Shown here: piece after piece, positions 10,970 through 21,922 of the stretch
Position numbering within the stretch: position 1 is the first letter of the stretch
Layout: every line of letters starts with the position of its first letter
Assembly (NCBI RefSeq): GCF_000499845.2
Contig: NC_023749.2
Coordinates: forward strand, 39,864,368-39,928,367
DNA length: 64,000 nucleotides
DNA from: Phaseolus vulgaris
Lineage: Eukaryota; Streptophyta; Magnoliopsida; Fabales; Fabaceae
Direction of reading: 5' to 3'
Position numbers and translations under genes: made by a program
Notes under the pieces: model-generated
Seen by the model: only the letters and a program-made list of their open reading frames with translations
What the model was told of the DNA's origin: nothing
Databases searched by the model: none

Positions 10970-12868
10970 ATAAAGATTAAAAAATGGTTAAAAAGATAAT
11001 AAAAACAACAATGTCAAATGAGATTAAAAATAAAAAATAAATTATTAATGATAATTTTCTTAGTAATGTAGTAATGAATCTCTTGTGACAAGTCAAGAAA
11101 ATGCACCCAAATTCTATTTTGCTCGTCATAATAATTAGAGTATTGCAAATCATGAATCATGTTCTTTGTAAATGGTTTGCGTAATTTTTTGTGTGTAGAT
11201 AAACAGTACAAACTTACTTGTTTATATTTTATCAGAAAAGAACTTGTCAAAGTTATTTTTCCTTAAACCAAACAGTGGATCATCTTTCGAACATCAAAAA
11301 GTGATTTTATTTCAACAAACTTATACGCAAGTCTACCATGAACTAGCTTAATGTGTCGCTTATATTCTAATTTTGTTACTCTTTGTTGTTTTAGTAACAT
11401 GGTGTGCATACCAAATTACGTCAAGTATCATAGAAGGTAAATTTTGGTTCAAGACAAAATTTGTTTAACTAAAGAAATGAAGGTGATGTCGAAACCTTTT
11501 GTAAACTGAAGATTCAAGCTCGTTGCACGTATGTTTCAAAGTGAATGATTTCTTCAATTTTGTTGTTAGGGTTTTGAAAGGGCTCGGTTGTGTTATTGTC
11601 ATTGTATTGATAAAATATTTATGATTAAGAAAATTTAAATGATTTGTTGTGAGGAAGCAATTGGTATAACCATTTTCAATTAAAAGTCTTTTGCAATCAT
11701 TCCGATGGTCTAGATTGTAAGTACAATTTTGGTCATTTCTATTGTATATCAACATGTGTTGGTCTCGAGGATGCTTTGAGATTAATCTCAAGCTTGCATG
11801 ACCAAACATGTTGCGTCATATCTTAATTCTTTTCCTAGGCTTTTTCCTAGAATGATACTAAGTAAGAGATTATAATTTGATAGCTCACAAAAATCTATTT
11901 TGTACAAATTACCTCACATCTTGAGATAAAATTAGTGTTTGATCATCTTTGACTACACACGTCTTTATTAAATAAAGAAGTATATTAACTATCACATAAT
12001 TAGTTATGTACATTAAAGTATATTTTAGACCTATCCTCCCATTACCTATAATCTTTCTCTTTTGGTTTTTGCCTAATGTCACACTTTTTCCTATGTTTTA
12101 GGTTTAATAGTGTAGACTTTTGCCTATCATGTTGCACAAGCACCCCTTTCCAAGTACCATAAGACTTTCTCCCTCCCGTTAAGAACATCAACAACATGAA
12201 TTATGTCTTTCTCAGGTACCCAAATTGACTTGGAATTTGTTTTTTGTTATTTGTGAAAAGCTTAGACGTATTTTTTGTGGAATGTGCTTGTGAGATGCAT
12301 GTGATTTATCCCTTTCTTCTTCAAAGCCTAATCCCTTTTTTCATAGGGTTTTCCAAAGAATCCTATTAGTAGATTTAGTCTTTTGTTCCCCTCCTCTCTT
12401 AAGTTTATAACTTTTCTTAAAGTCTCATTCTACATGAGTAAGTTATCTACTTTTTAGATTAGTGCTCTTTAGAAAGTCTGTTCTCTAAATCGTATATCCT
12501 AGACTAAAGAGAGTCATTTTACTTTTTTCTTTGTGATTAATCTTGAACTAGAAACTTTATATTTTTCTCTCAAGTTGTGAAACTTTGAGTTTAACTTTTT
12601 ATTTTTTTCAATAAGGATGGTTTTCACAAGAGAGATTTTTTAGTTCAACTTTTTATCTTAGACTAAAGATATTAAGCTACTTTCCCAAAAAAGAAAATTC
12701 TCTTTATTTGTAATAAGCTTGAGATAAGAGAGGAGAAAGAAAGAAGTTCATGCTTATATTATAGAATGAACATAAGAAAAATATATCTCTTCTTTAATGT
12801 TACCTGATGATATGTTAGATAAGGTTGATTTGATGTGCTCAAAGCTCAACCATGAAGACTACAAAGTT
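10970..12868. other. AT-rich intergenic DNA, nothing recognised
   Basis: No gene is supported. A 114-residue minus-strand frame at 11465-11809 has low-complexity AT-driven composition. It contains GHASLRLISK, which recalls a copia integrase motif, but the rest does not fit that family. Confidence 0.45.
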
Positions 12869-13420
12869 ATGCATGTGTGTGTTTTGGTAGATTTTGTTGT
12901 ATCTTTTTTTACTATGCATTATGATTCAAGACATCTCTAAAAAAACATTTTATACTTGTTATGTTTTTAAATTAGTTAATTTATATTTTTAATCGGTTAA
13001 AATTACTTACAATAAAACCTTGTGATTTTAGTAATGTATTTTAACAGGTTGATTTATCGTATCAACCGACTGAAAAATACTAAATCTTTTTAATGATTTA
13101 AAAATCAAATACTTTTATCATTGACCTTAATACTTTAATATTAAATGTTTTTGTTTTTTCTAAAATTAGTTATTTTATAGAATCAATTAAATACTTTTAA
13201 TAGTTTCTTTTATAATTACCAATCCGATTTTAGTTGACATAACTGTTTTCATTAAATGGAAAAGTTGTAAATTGTTTTAGCAATCTTTATTACCTTATAA
13301 AAAGGTTTTTTCTGGACATTTTAAAAGTGATGAATTTATTGAGAAAACATATTCCAAACGTTAATCCTTAAGTGGTGTGTCTTGAAAAGCAAAACAGTAG
13401 CTATCTAAGGATGTTTGTAA
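12869..13420 (+). mobile_element. Ty1/copia LTR fragment
   Basis: This stretch matches the reverse complement of about 63000-63655. Shared segments include GCATGTGTGTG...TAGATTTTGTT, TTAATCGGTTAAAAT, CGTATCAAC.GACTGAAAA, CTTTTTAATGATTTAAAA, GTTTTAGCAATC and TTTTCTGGA. It starts like that LTR (TGCATGTGTGTG against TGTGGATGTGTGTG) and loses similarity near 13420. No internal copia sequence adjoins it, so it is a partial solo LTR. Confidence 0.6.
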
Positions 13421-14411
13421 TGATTATTCCTAAAAGCTCGGTCACTATAAAGTTGTCACGATTAAGACATTAGAATTAAAAGATTAAGATTTGACCCAAT
13501 TATTTTGAATTTTAAGTGACATACAAGTTCTAGAGATAAATTAGATGATATAAATATAAACAATTAAGAACCGTGTGTAATTAAAGATCAAATAACATAA
13601 TTTTAAATTAATAAATAAGATGAATGTGTAATTTAAGATGAATTAAATAACACAAATATAAATAAATAAAAAATATGTTACTAAATATTACATAAGATAA
13701 TTATAAATTAAGAAACACGGCCGTTGTGTAAAATTAACTAACAAATATAAATAGTACCAATGTGTAACTGAATATTAAATTAAATGATATAAATATAACA
13801 GAAATATAATTCAAAATAAATAAATTAATTAATAAAATACAGATAAATTTATTAAGTTTATTGTAAAATTAGTTTAACCTCATTTCTCTCTTACCTTTAT
13901 GATTGGAGTAATTTTTTTTACTCTCACCTTCTTTTTCACCCATCTATTTATATGCTAAATTTTATTTTATTTTACGTCAGGATTATATTCATTAAATGTA
14001 ATCTTATCACTTCTTATCTTCTTATATTTTTTATTCTTTCTTAGTTCTTATATTAGAAGGTTCCTTTAAATAATTTTTTTATTATTTATATTTTTTTAAT
14101 AATTGACTATTTTTTATAATTCATGTTGTAATATTTTTTGTATCATTTTCTTCTTCTTATTTATTTATTTATTTTATTATTATTTTACTTAATCACAATG
14201 TTTTCTTAAAAGTTACTTAATTTGTTTTCCAATATTCAAACTTTATCTAGATAAAATACAATATATTTTTAAAATATAAATTTAATCATAGGAGTTAAAG
14301 CATAAGGTTTTCTAACTCTTATTTTTGAAGTGAGGTTTAAATAAATTTTAAAATTAGAGATGTTACACCCCTCTTTAGCAAATAAGATTAAAGAAGTCAC
14401 TTTTGACTATC
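13421..14411. other. AT-rich intergenic DNA
   Basis: Strongly AT-rich, with many short A/T runs. No coding, RNA or repeat structure recognised. It ends at the target duplication of the solo LTR. Confidence 0.5.
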
Positions 14412-14416
14412 CCTAC

Positions 14417-15615
14417 TGTACCGTCCCATATCAGGGTGTTGACTAAGTCAAGGTCAAAGTCAACAACTGGAAAGCCAAAGTCAACTCAAGGTGTCGCCCA
14501 GGTGTAGAGACGCCAAGAGGAAGCGTCGCCAAGGCAGGACAAGGCGTCGCCAAGGCAAGGCGTCGCCCGGGTGGAGGCGTCGCCCAACCAGGGCGTAGCC
14601 AGATCAAACAGTGTAAAAGCAAGGCAACCACGGTGTGGTTCCCCGATACCCATGGGTAGGAAAGACCATGGAGGGAGCGACGCCGTGGGAAAGCCTCAGG
14701 TCCCGATATCTCGGGAAAGTGATAAAGAGAAAGAAAAGGTGGCTTCAAGGCCATAGTGATAGTACCAGTGAAGGGCAGCCTGACTCGCGAAGTACCCCTG
14801 CCGCCCCAGAGACGCCTTCGGGACAGATACGACCCAAGAGGAAGGTCACGCCCAGGATAACCGGGTGCAGGGTGTGAGAGGAAGGCAGATACGCTCTCAG
14901 AGTAAGTGGCTAGATACTTGGGGGCATGAGTTGGCACCCAAAAAGCCACCCCTAGCGCAGTAGCACTCCCAAGCAGGAGGACCCACACGTAGAAACGTCC
15001 CCAGATGGGGTCATGGCGTCGTGAGGCCCTCCACGTGTACGACAGCCATGCCGGAATAGAAACACCCTCTACTCAGGTGCCAGGTAATTAAAGATATTCA
15101 ATACAGTTTCCCTTTCGAGCATTCAGGTACTATTATGGCTCCCAAGCGTTTCAACGTCTTAAATGCGCTACGTTTCGTAATTAAGCGCTTTAATGAGTGC
15201 GTTACGTTTGAGATTAAAGGCGCTTTAAATGCTGGGGACAGTTTAAATAGCGCTGAGAATGTCGGAAAAAGGGTTGGGACCTTTGGCAAATTGAGGAGAA
15301 ACTCTTTGGTTGCTTGCCCGTGCTTTAAGGTTACGTACAAGTGACTGGAGAATATTTTTGCCTGAAGGAGACAACACACACACATATACACATTTCTTTT
15401 ACCACCTTCAGAGTGCCACACGCGGTGCTCAGATACGTGGGTGGACAGTTTTTTGGTGTTTCTTGCTGGCTGACTTGAGCGTCGGAGTGCACACGGCCGC
15501 TAGGACGCCTCTTTGTCCTCTTTTTTGCAGGAATCCACGGGCAACCAGCGGGAAGGAGTCCCCAGCTGACTGTTGAGGTCGTGCACGAAGACGTCCCGGT
15601 CAACCGGACGGAACA
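14417..15615 (+). mobile_element. solo LTR, Tat-like Ty3/gypsy, 1199 bp
   Basis: It begins TGTACCGTCCC and ends GGTCAACCGGACGGAACA (TG...CA). The 5 bases on each side are CCTAC (14412-14416 and 15616-15620), a perfect target-site duplication. No internal domain adjoins it, so it is a solo LTR left by LTR-LTR recombination. The TGTACCG start and GGTCAAC...A end resemble the LTRs of elements 1 and 2. The 5' third has many GGCGTCGCC words in imperfect tandem (14482-14600). GC content is far above the flanks. The 181-residue minus-strand frame inside it is a by-product of this composition. Confidence 0.85.
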
Positions 15616-15620
15616 CCTAC

Positions 15621-15853
15621 TTAATATGACTTTTATACTAAGAACTACAAATATTATTTACCACCAATTTTAGCTAGAGATAAACAAGGGTGAAACATAA
15701 GAATTAACTATTGCAAAGAGAATATGTAGTAAAGACTTTCTTAGGAGTGTGTTACTTCACAAAGTTAAAAGTATGACAATGTTTTTCTCTCCCATTAATA
15801 CGAACACCAAGACACAAAATGTTAAGCCATAAATAACTAGATGCAAATCTACA
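15621..15853. other. short intergenic spacer
   Basis: AT-rich DNA between the solo LTR and the copia LTR. Nothing recognised. Confidence 0.5.
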
Positions 15854-16406
15854 TGTTTGCCAACAAGTCATCTAAGATTTTGATGATAACAAATGATATG
15901 AAATTTTCTTATATCTAACAAGTTTGTCAAGTATGAATCAATTTAAGTTACTTCAACTAAAAAATAAACATAGTTTACTATTTTCTTAAACATCTTATTA
16001 AAAAATATTAGACGATCAAAGACTATACAACTTGCAAAAGAAGAGTTATAAGACTTATGAAGAAGCGATAAACCCATTAAAATTTAGATAACAATGATCT
16101 CGGTAGATGAATCCAATGGAACATTGGACGTTTGAGAAAATTGTTTACACATTTGAAATAAAAATCTAACATACTGAAAAGAAGATCTTAAAACATATAT
16201 CGCCTACTCCGTGAGCTATGTATGCTTATTTTAGTGTGATTAGTATGATGAACATAGTTGTTCAAATAAAGTGTCATTTTCCACAACAAAATGAGTATTA
16301 TAGTGAAGTGGCAACCTCAAGTCAATCATCAATGCAAAAAAAAAAAAAAATTGACACCAAGAACAATGCATAATCAATGGATCACAACTTATATATTAGT
16401 GATGCC
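15854..16406 (+). mobile_element. copia 5' LTR, left part (interrupted)
   Basis: It begins TGTTTGCCAACAAGTCATCT with GATTTTGATGATAACAAATG just inside, a start typical of Sirevirus-like copia LTRs. It runs into element 1 at 16406 and resumes at 28694 with ATGCCTATAAATAG. Rejoined across the ATGCC duplication, the interrupted LTR has a TATA box at the break and runs to 29376, where a primer-binding site follows. Confidence 0.65.
16402..16406. repeat. target-site duplication of element 1, left (ATGCC)
   Basis: ATGCC lies directly left of the LTR; the identical ATGCC follows the other LTR at 28694-28698. Confidence 0.9.
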
Positions 16407-17299
16407 TGATCCTGCCTGTTGACCAGGACGCAAGAACCTTGCCTCGTCAGATCTGGATCGACTCTGCGCCGTGTTAGCTTCTGTCCTTCGCTCTGATTCA
16501 CCTCAAGAACTTGCAAAAAAGCAGAACGGTGCCGCTGCGGCCGATCACACTCCGACGCCCAAGTCAGCGACTGAATCACCAAATACTAAGAGAAAAATCA
16601 AGAACTCTCTGGAACCGTGCAAGATTCTCTCTCAGCGTACTCTAGTTCTCGCAAGCATAAAAGAAGTAATCTAAAACGCGCGTACCTTAGAAGTTCGTTA
16701 GAATCTCTTATATACCTGTGCACTTTCTCTCTCCTGACAGTTACACATCTGGACACGTGGCTCGCATCCAGCTGTACACGTGTTACCATCTGGAGCATCC
16801 TTGACTTGGGCGCCACTTCTTACTCTTCAGGCTTTTGGCTAAGTTACTTATGCATGAAACAACTCAGCGCATAGCTGCCTTGGAGCGTGATCTCTTCTGT
16901 GTGGCGAGCACGGGTGCCTTCATACACACCTACCTTGTGGTCTCGCCGGCCACCTTCATGATCTACTTCACTTGCTTCACCGTGCATGTTTAGATAAATT
17001 GTTCCCCGACCTCAACCTCTGGCTAGCTAGGAAATGACTATCTGATGGCTTCATCCTCTGCTTCGAAAACCTGTAACAAGCTTCACTGATCCTTCGGCGA
17101 TGTCCTTCTTTCGGCGATCTCTAATCACTTGGTCTCAAACCCGGTGACCGCCGGTTTGGGTTTGCTAGAGATCGGAGCACGCCAATCTTAAGGACTGGCG
17201 ACTACACGAGCCCCCCGACTTCCCTCCCTTCTGCCAGCCATGAGCCCTGCTTAACATGCCTGCTGCCACGTCATCACTTCCGACTACCCGGGCGGTACA
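16407..17299 (-). repeat. 3' LTR of element 1 (893 bp)
   Basis: In element sense it starts TGTACCGCCCGGGTAGTCGG and ends GGTCAACAGGCAGGATCA. It is the partner of 27800-28693. A TATATAAG box lies at about 16706-16714 (minus strand), and two CACGTG cores lie upstream of it at 16754 and about 16777. Confidence 0.95.
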
Positions 17300-17316
17300 C
17301 AAGCCCCCCAGTCTTA
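17300..17316 (-). promoter_or_regulatory. polypurine tract of element 1
   Basis: On the minus strand AAGACTGGGGGGCTTG directly precedes the LTR start TGTACC. Position and composition fit the plus-strand primer of reverse transcription. Element 2 has the same tract at 42732-42747. Confidence 0.85.
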
Positions 17317-17648
17317 AGCGAAGACTTGTCCAGCGAAAAGACTAAGTGGTCACTTCACTACCGATCTACGTGGCGCTGGCGCAGAATTCCAAACGTTCGT
17401 ACCTTCTGCTTTTCTGACGCTCCACCAAACACCTTTCCAATCGCGCGACACGTGGCTTCATCAACGGTTATCTTTAGTTGTCGTTTGGGCTTCCAAAATC
17501 GTTTGAAAAACCCTTAAACCCTTCTCATTTTTACTGTTTCATCATCTTTCTGCCTTCGAAACGCTCTGAGTCTTCTCTGCAAACCCACGACGCTCTTCGA
17601 CTCCCTCAATCCCCAACTCCCTTCAATCGCTTATCTGATCATCGAAAG

Positions 17649-17881
17649 GTACCTCTCTTACTTCCTCTGTTGATATTTGCTGCATTTTAACCGATTCGCA
17701 TCATCCATTAACTGTCTGGTGCATACGCTGTGGGTTGTTTCTTCCTCTCCTCCCTTTTTGTAACTTAGGGCTTCGTCTTCCATCACAACGAACTTTCGTT
17801 CGTTCGTTTTTCATCCTTCGTTCACAATCGAGTCGACCTCTGCAACCTTCGCTCATTTTGCCCTTCCTTTTTCCTTTGCAG
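17649..17881 (+). other. 5'-UTR intron of the element-1 antisense gene
   Basis: Donor AAAG|GTACCT and acceptor CCTTTGCAG| flank 233 bp of pyrimidine-rich DNA, 8 bases upstream of the ATG at 17890. Element 2 has an intron of the same length at the same place (42156-42388, minus strand). That conservation is the main support; splicing has not been shown. Confidence 0.65.
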
Positions 17882-17889
17882 TTCCCGCG

Positions 17890-18832
17890 ATGGCTCGTTC
17901 AAAGATCACCGCGAATCCTCCTCCTTCGTCACAAAACCCTCCATCCCAAGCGCAAAACCTACCGCGAGCATCTGGTGCTCCCTCTTCCCAGGCCGAGAGG
18001 CCTGCAACCTCTCGTCCCGACCTTGCTCAGGCAACTCCACCAGTCGCCGGAGGAGCCTCCATTCCCACTCCAGACTTCAAGAAACTCTACCCATGGGCCA
18101 CCCCGACTTTGCTGAAGGAGACTTCTTCAGTAAACTTTGCGCTGGCGGTGCTAAGGTTGAAGAAAGGGGACCAACCCAATCTTTCGTTCCACAAGGAGCA
18201 CGACGACAAGCTGGTGGTGCTGCCTTGCCCCCCCGACGTGCCAATCTGCGCGGATGACAAGGGGAACAACGACGAGCTGTTTTGCTTCCTTTATACCACT
18301 CTCTTCAAGAAGGTGAAACTCAGACTTCCCTTCACCCGTTTTGAACGGGAACTATTGACCGAGCTCAACATCACCGCCGCCCAGCTCCATCCCAACAGCT
18401 GGGCATTTCTGCGGGCGTTCCAAATTATGTGCGCGCATTTGGGACTACCCGCCTCGGTAGATGTCTTCCTTTTCCTGTTTGAGGCCAAGAATCCTGGAGA
18501 TCGCCTTTGGGTGAGCCTAAACGGAATTGCTGGGAGGTCGATCCTCTCTATCTTCCAACAATCTTACAAAGATTGGAAGGGAAAATTCGTCCAAGTGCGC
18601 CAAGATGATCGAGACTCTTCGCTGCTCGACGGCTTTCCCTTGTACTGGGTGAACAAGGGAAATAAGGACTCCAAGGAAAGCTTCAGAAGGCCAAGAAGCC
18701 CCAACAACATGGGCGAGTTGGACAAGGACCTATGCCTCTTCTGGAAAAGCGTGGCAGCCGCTAACATCACCTTTCCCACCTCTTCAATAATCTCCTTCGA
18801 GTTCTTCGAGGACCAACTCGAGGCTCACATAG
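17890..18832 (+). CDS. antisense gene of element 1, first coding exon (PF04195-like domain)
   Basis: An open 943-nt exon oriented opposite to gag-pol, at the element's 3' end. It encodes about 314 residues: an N-terminal Ser/Pro/Ala-rich tail (to about 60), then a globular domain with KLYPWA, LFCFLYTTLFKKVKLRLPF, LHPNSWAFLRAFQ, VFLFLFEAKNPG and SYKDWKGKFVQV. I recognise the 'putative gypsy type transposon' family (PF04195) common in plant Tat elements; its biochemical role is unknown. The start is the first ATG after the 5'-UTR intron. Unspliced, translation ends at 18837. A GT at 18833 and exon length identical to element 2 favour splicing to 19023. Some genomes annotate such ORFs as host genes; here it is clearly retrotransposon cargo. 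Confidence 0.8.
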
Positions 18833-19022
18833 GTTAGTACTTACCTCAACATTTAGGTTTTTGCCCTGTGCTGCATCTCTGTTATCTATTATTAGGCGTC
18901 CTGTTTGTTGCGCATTAGACTTGGTTTTTATTTCCTGCGCCATTTGTCTGTCTCATTTGCACACGTACTCACACATTTCACCCTTGCCTTTGCGCTTACT
19001 TGTATATTTTTGCATTATGCAG
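18833..19022 (+). other. coding-region intron of the element-1 antisense gene
   Basis: Donor ATAG|GTTAGT and acceptor TTATGCAG|ATCTC. Removing these 190 bp joins codons as HI-D-LMLGKGKLAEL. The homologous join in element 2 (intron 41095-41204) reads RI-D-NMLGQGKLAEL. The phase is the same (after base 1 of the codon) although intron sequence and length differ. Confidence 0.7.
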
Positions 19023-20513
19023 ATCTCATGCTGGGCAAAGGCAAGTTAGCTGAATTGAGGGCGCTCGCTTGAACCCACGGATTGGCGTCGGGTTCCCAAA
19101 CTGTGCCTAACTCAGTGGTGGAGATCCCCGCTGCTCAGGGCAGATCGCCCCCTCAAGGCCCAGCTCCTCCAGAAGCATTGCCCGCTCCTCAACGAAAGAA
19201 ACTCATCTTGAGGAAGCCAAAGAGGAAAACTCCTCAGGAGGTCCAAGAAGATGAAGAAGAGGACGATGAGGCGACTGAGGATGGCCTTATTACCAAAAGG
19301 AGGAGGGCGGCACCTTCTTCACCACCTGCTCCACCTGCTCCACCTGCTCCACCTGCTCTACCAGCATCAACACCAACACCAACACCACCTTCTCCACCTG
19401 CTCCAACACCGCCAGTCCAAGCAGTACCCTTGGCGGCTGCACTTCCTGCGGTTGAGGCCAACGAGCCCAACTTCATGGAGAACCCTCCGAGCGCCTCCAC
19501 GCCATTCGTATCCGCTGGAGAGGGTCCTCCTTCTACTGCCTCAATCGCCGAAGCTGCGCCAGGTGGGGATGAAGGCGCTCATAACTCGCCAATAATCATT
19601 ACCGAGTCCCCCACGTCACCACCACGCCAAGAAGCCCAACCTCAACAACCAATTCAAGAGGGTGGTGGCGAGAATCAGCACCAGGCTCCTCCAGCACCTC
19701 CACCAACAGCGGCTGCAAGCCTTCCCCTCGCGGTCAGAGGAATCTGGGGGCCCTTCACGGCTAAACTTAAAATGATGGCAGAGGATCTCCCTTCCATCAT
19801 AACAAAATCCGTGGAGAGCTCCACCAAAAAACTTCAGGATGATATCTCCATACTCGCAGAGGAGAATCGCCTGATAAGAATCGAGGCGGAGAAGTTATCT
19901 TGCAACCTCATGATGGCAGAGATCAACCACTCAAGGGTGGAGGATGCCATGAGCGCCGAGCTGCGGGTCGCAAGCAAGGAGACTTCCGATCTACGCCAGA
20001 AACTGCACCTCCTTGCTCAAGAGAAGATCGAGCTGGAGAGTAAACTGGTTCCCTACCGTCTCAAGGTGGCTGACCTGGAGGCATCAATCAAAGCAGATGC
20101 AGCCAAGGTAGAGAATCTTGAGAAAAGGTCGGTTGATCGGGAAGTACTCTTAGGAAAAGTTGAAAAAGAGAGGGATGACGCCGTGGCTGAGCTCGCCAAA
20201 GCCAAAGAGGAGAATGCAAAGATCGCTGCCGAGCTGGCCCAGGCGCGGGAGGAAAACAAGAAGGTTGTTGAAGACCTCGTTCAAGCTCGTGAGAAAACTG
20301 AAGAACTGAAGAAACGAGCTAACGAGCTAGAACAGCAAACCGAGGGGCTCAAAAAGCAAAACGAAGAGCTCGAACTGAGCTCCACCCAAGTCCTCGCCGC
20401 TGGATTTGACGCCGCCATGGAGCAAGTCGCCTGCCAATACCCTGATCTCGACCTCTCCATGGGTCACTAAACAATGAAGTGGTGGATGGGAAGATCGTGC
20501 CTTCTGAAGATTA
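19023..20513 (+). pseudogene. antisense gene of element 1, second coding exon (Pro-rich, coiled coil)
   Basis: Continues the antisense protein: LMLGKGKLAEL, a basic patch (KKLILRKPKRK), an acidic run, a Pro/Ala/Thr low-complexity region at 19310-19420, then a long heptad-rich coiled coil (from about 19770 to 20390: repeated E/K/A/L with LAKAKEEN, LAQAREEN). Two defects are visible. A TGA at 19070-19072 stands where element 2 has CGA (a CpG-type C-to-T change). A small frameshift near 20460 gives an early stop at 20470, whereas element 2 continues with LNNEVVDGKVVPAED; the same tail is visible here in another frame to 20513. The coiled coil suggests self-association; that is inference. Confidence 0.75.
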
Positions 20514-21153
20514 GTCATCTCCCTCCACTGCTTATTCCCTGATACCTTTTTCACAATCCTTACTTGTAATATTTTTCCTCTATTCTTATGTACTTGAACT
20601 GATACCACTTTTATCATGAATTTTCTGCTTCTTCACTTGATCTCTCTGTTTGCTTTGCTTCTTTTTGTAAAATCGCTTAAACGAACTTAACTTAGCGATT
20701 CTGCGGGCGTAACCGCTTACTTACTGCTTCGAACTCGATCAAGCTATCAACTTTCGAACGATAGCATTTTAATAACTTGTGAACTTTAAGGTAATGAACT
20801 TCAGCGAGAAACCACTTACTAAACAACGAGTTTCAACCCAACTGATAGTTTAAGACATAGTTCACCTGATCTGCTCCATCAAAAATGGGTCCTTACTCTT
20901 GTCGTCGCCTGAATCTCTTCTAATCGCCAAAGGGTCCCGGCGATGTAAGCCCCCTTTTGCCTTCGCAACTTGGCTATAGTTCCCTCATCTGGGGGTAGAG
21001 GCGTCTTTCGGATCCTTCTCTACCTCCCTGAGCTACAGAACAATAAGCCGGACAGCTAGGCGTTCTCTTCGAACTTGTCTTAGCCATCCTTCAAACTTCT
21101 TCCACCCTCTACACCGTACCTGAACTCGTTCGAGACGAGAAGGATTTTATCTT

Positions 21154-21264
21154 GCCTGAACTCGCTCGACGGCGAGAAGGTCTTTAACTCGCCTGAACTC
21201 GCTCGACGGCGAGAAGGTCTTTAACTCGCCTGAACTCGCTCGACGACGAGAAGGTCTTTAACTC
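21154..21264. repeat. tandem repeat, 37-bp unit, 3 copies (element 1)
   Basis: Unit GCCTGAACTCGCTCGACGGC followed by GAGAAGGTCTTTAACTC, three near-identical copies, preceded by a diverged one. It corresponds to the 38-bp unit at 38839-38958 of element 2. Confidence 0.85.
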
Positions 21265-21458
21265 GTGCCTCTACATTGCCCCAGGGGCTACATCTTCTCT
21301 CCCCTGGAAGCACTGAGGACTTTTTACTGGTGCCTCTACATTGCCCTAGAGGCTACATCTTCTCTCCCCTGGAGGCACTGAGGACTTTTTACTGGTGCCT
21401 CTACATTGCCCCAGAGGCTACATCTTCTCTCCCATGGAGGCACTGAGGACTTTTTTCC
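21265..21458. repeat. tandem repeat, 65-bp unit, 3 copies (element 1)
   Basis: Unit starts GTGCCTCTACATTGCCCCAG and ends CACTGAGGACTTTTTACTG. The three copies differ at a few sites. The reverse-complement unit occurs three times in element 2 (38645-38838). Confidence 0.85.
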
Positions 21459-21544
21459 CTTCTCGCCTGCACTCGCTCGACGGCGAGGAGGTCTTTATCT
21501 CTTTCTCGCCTCAAGACGCGCGAGGGCGTTGAGGTCTTTAAACG

Positions 21545-21680
21545 CTGCTAGTGCCTCCGATCGCCGAAAGACGATGAGGACTTTCAACTCAACGGATGCC
21601 GCCAATCGCCGAAAAGCGATGGGGACTTTTAACTTTAACTGATGCTGCCAATCGTCGAAAAGCGATGGGGACTTAAAACT
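21545..21680. repeat. tandem repeat, about 45-bp unit, 3 copies (element 1)
   Basis: Unit contains GCCAATCGCCGAAAAGCGAT followed by GGGGACTTTTAACTTTAA. It corresponds to the 47-bp unit of element 2 at 38393-38575. Confidence 0.75.
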
Positions 21681-21922
21681 TTTTAGAAAGCATGCAACAT
21701 AACTTCAAACTCGCCTTAAATCACATTCGAGTGACAAGGTCTTTTTTCAAAACTTTCGTAACAACAACAAGCATGCAATCTAAAACACTTTAAACTTCGA
21801 AAACTCTTCTTTATTGGGTGGCCTCATCAAAAACCCTCCTTAGGGAAAAAAGAGTGCCCCCTTCAAACTGTTTTAACAGAAAGCTTGCAAACTCTTCGTG
21901 TTTGTTTTTACTTACAAAGCTT

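Larger units (their letters stand above)
20514..21922 (-). other. 3' UTR of element 1, tandem-repeat rich
   Basis: Between the integrase stop (21923) and the convergent antisense gene. It holds three kinds of tandem repeats listed separately. Near 21830 the minus strand reads CCCTAAGGAGGGTTTTT, shared with element 2 at 38224 and resembling the older remnant at 6830. It also serves as the 3' flank of the antisense gene. Confidence 0.75.

Noticed and set aside
11465..11809. Possible copia integrase from GHASLRLISK
   Set aside because: Only ten residues fit. The remaining residues and neighbouring frames show no copia motifs.
14443..14988. 181-residue minus-strand frame in the solo LTR
   Set aside because: It lies wholly inside a solo LTR with biased GC-rich repeats and has no recognisable domain.
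19310..19420. Separate microsatellite of CACCTGCTC / ACCAACACC units
   Set aside because: It encodes the Pro-rich region of the antisense protein and is better described as low-complexity coding sequence.
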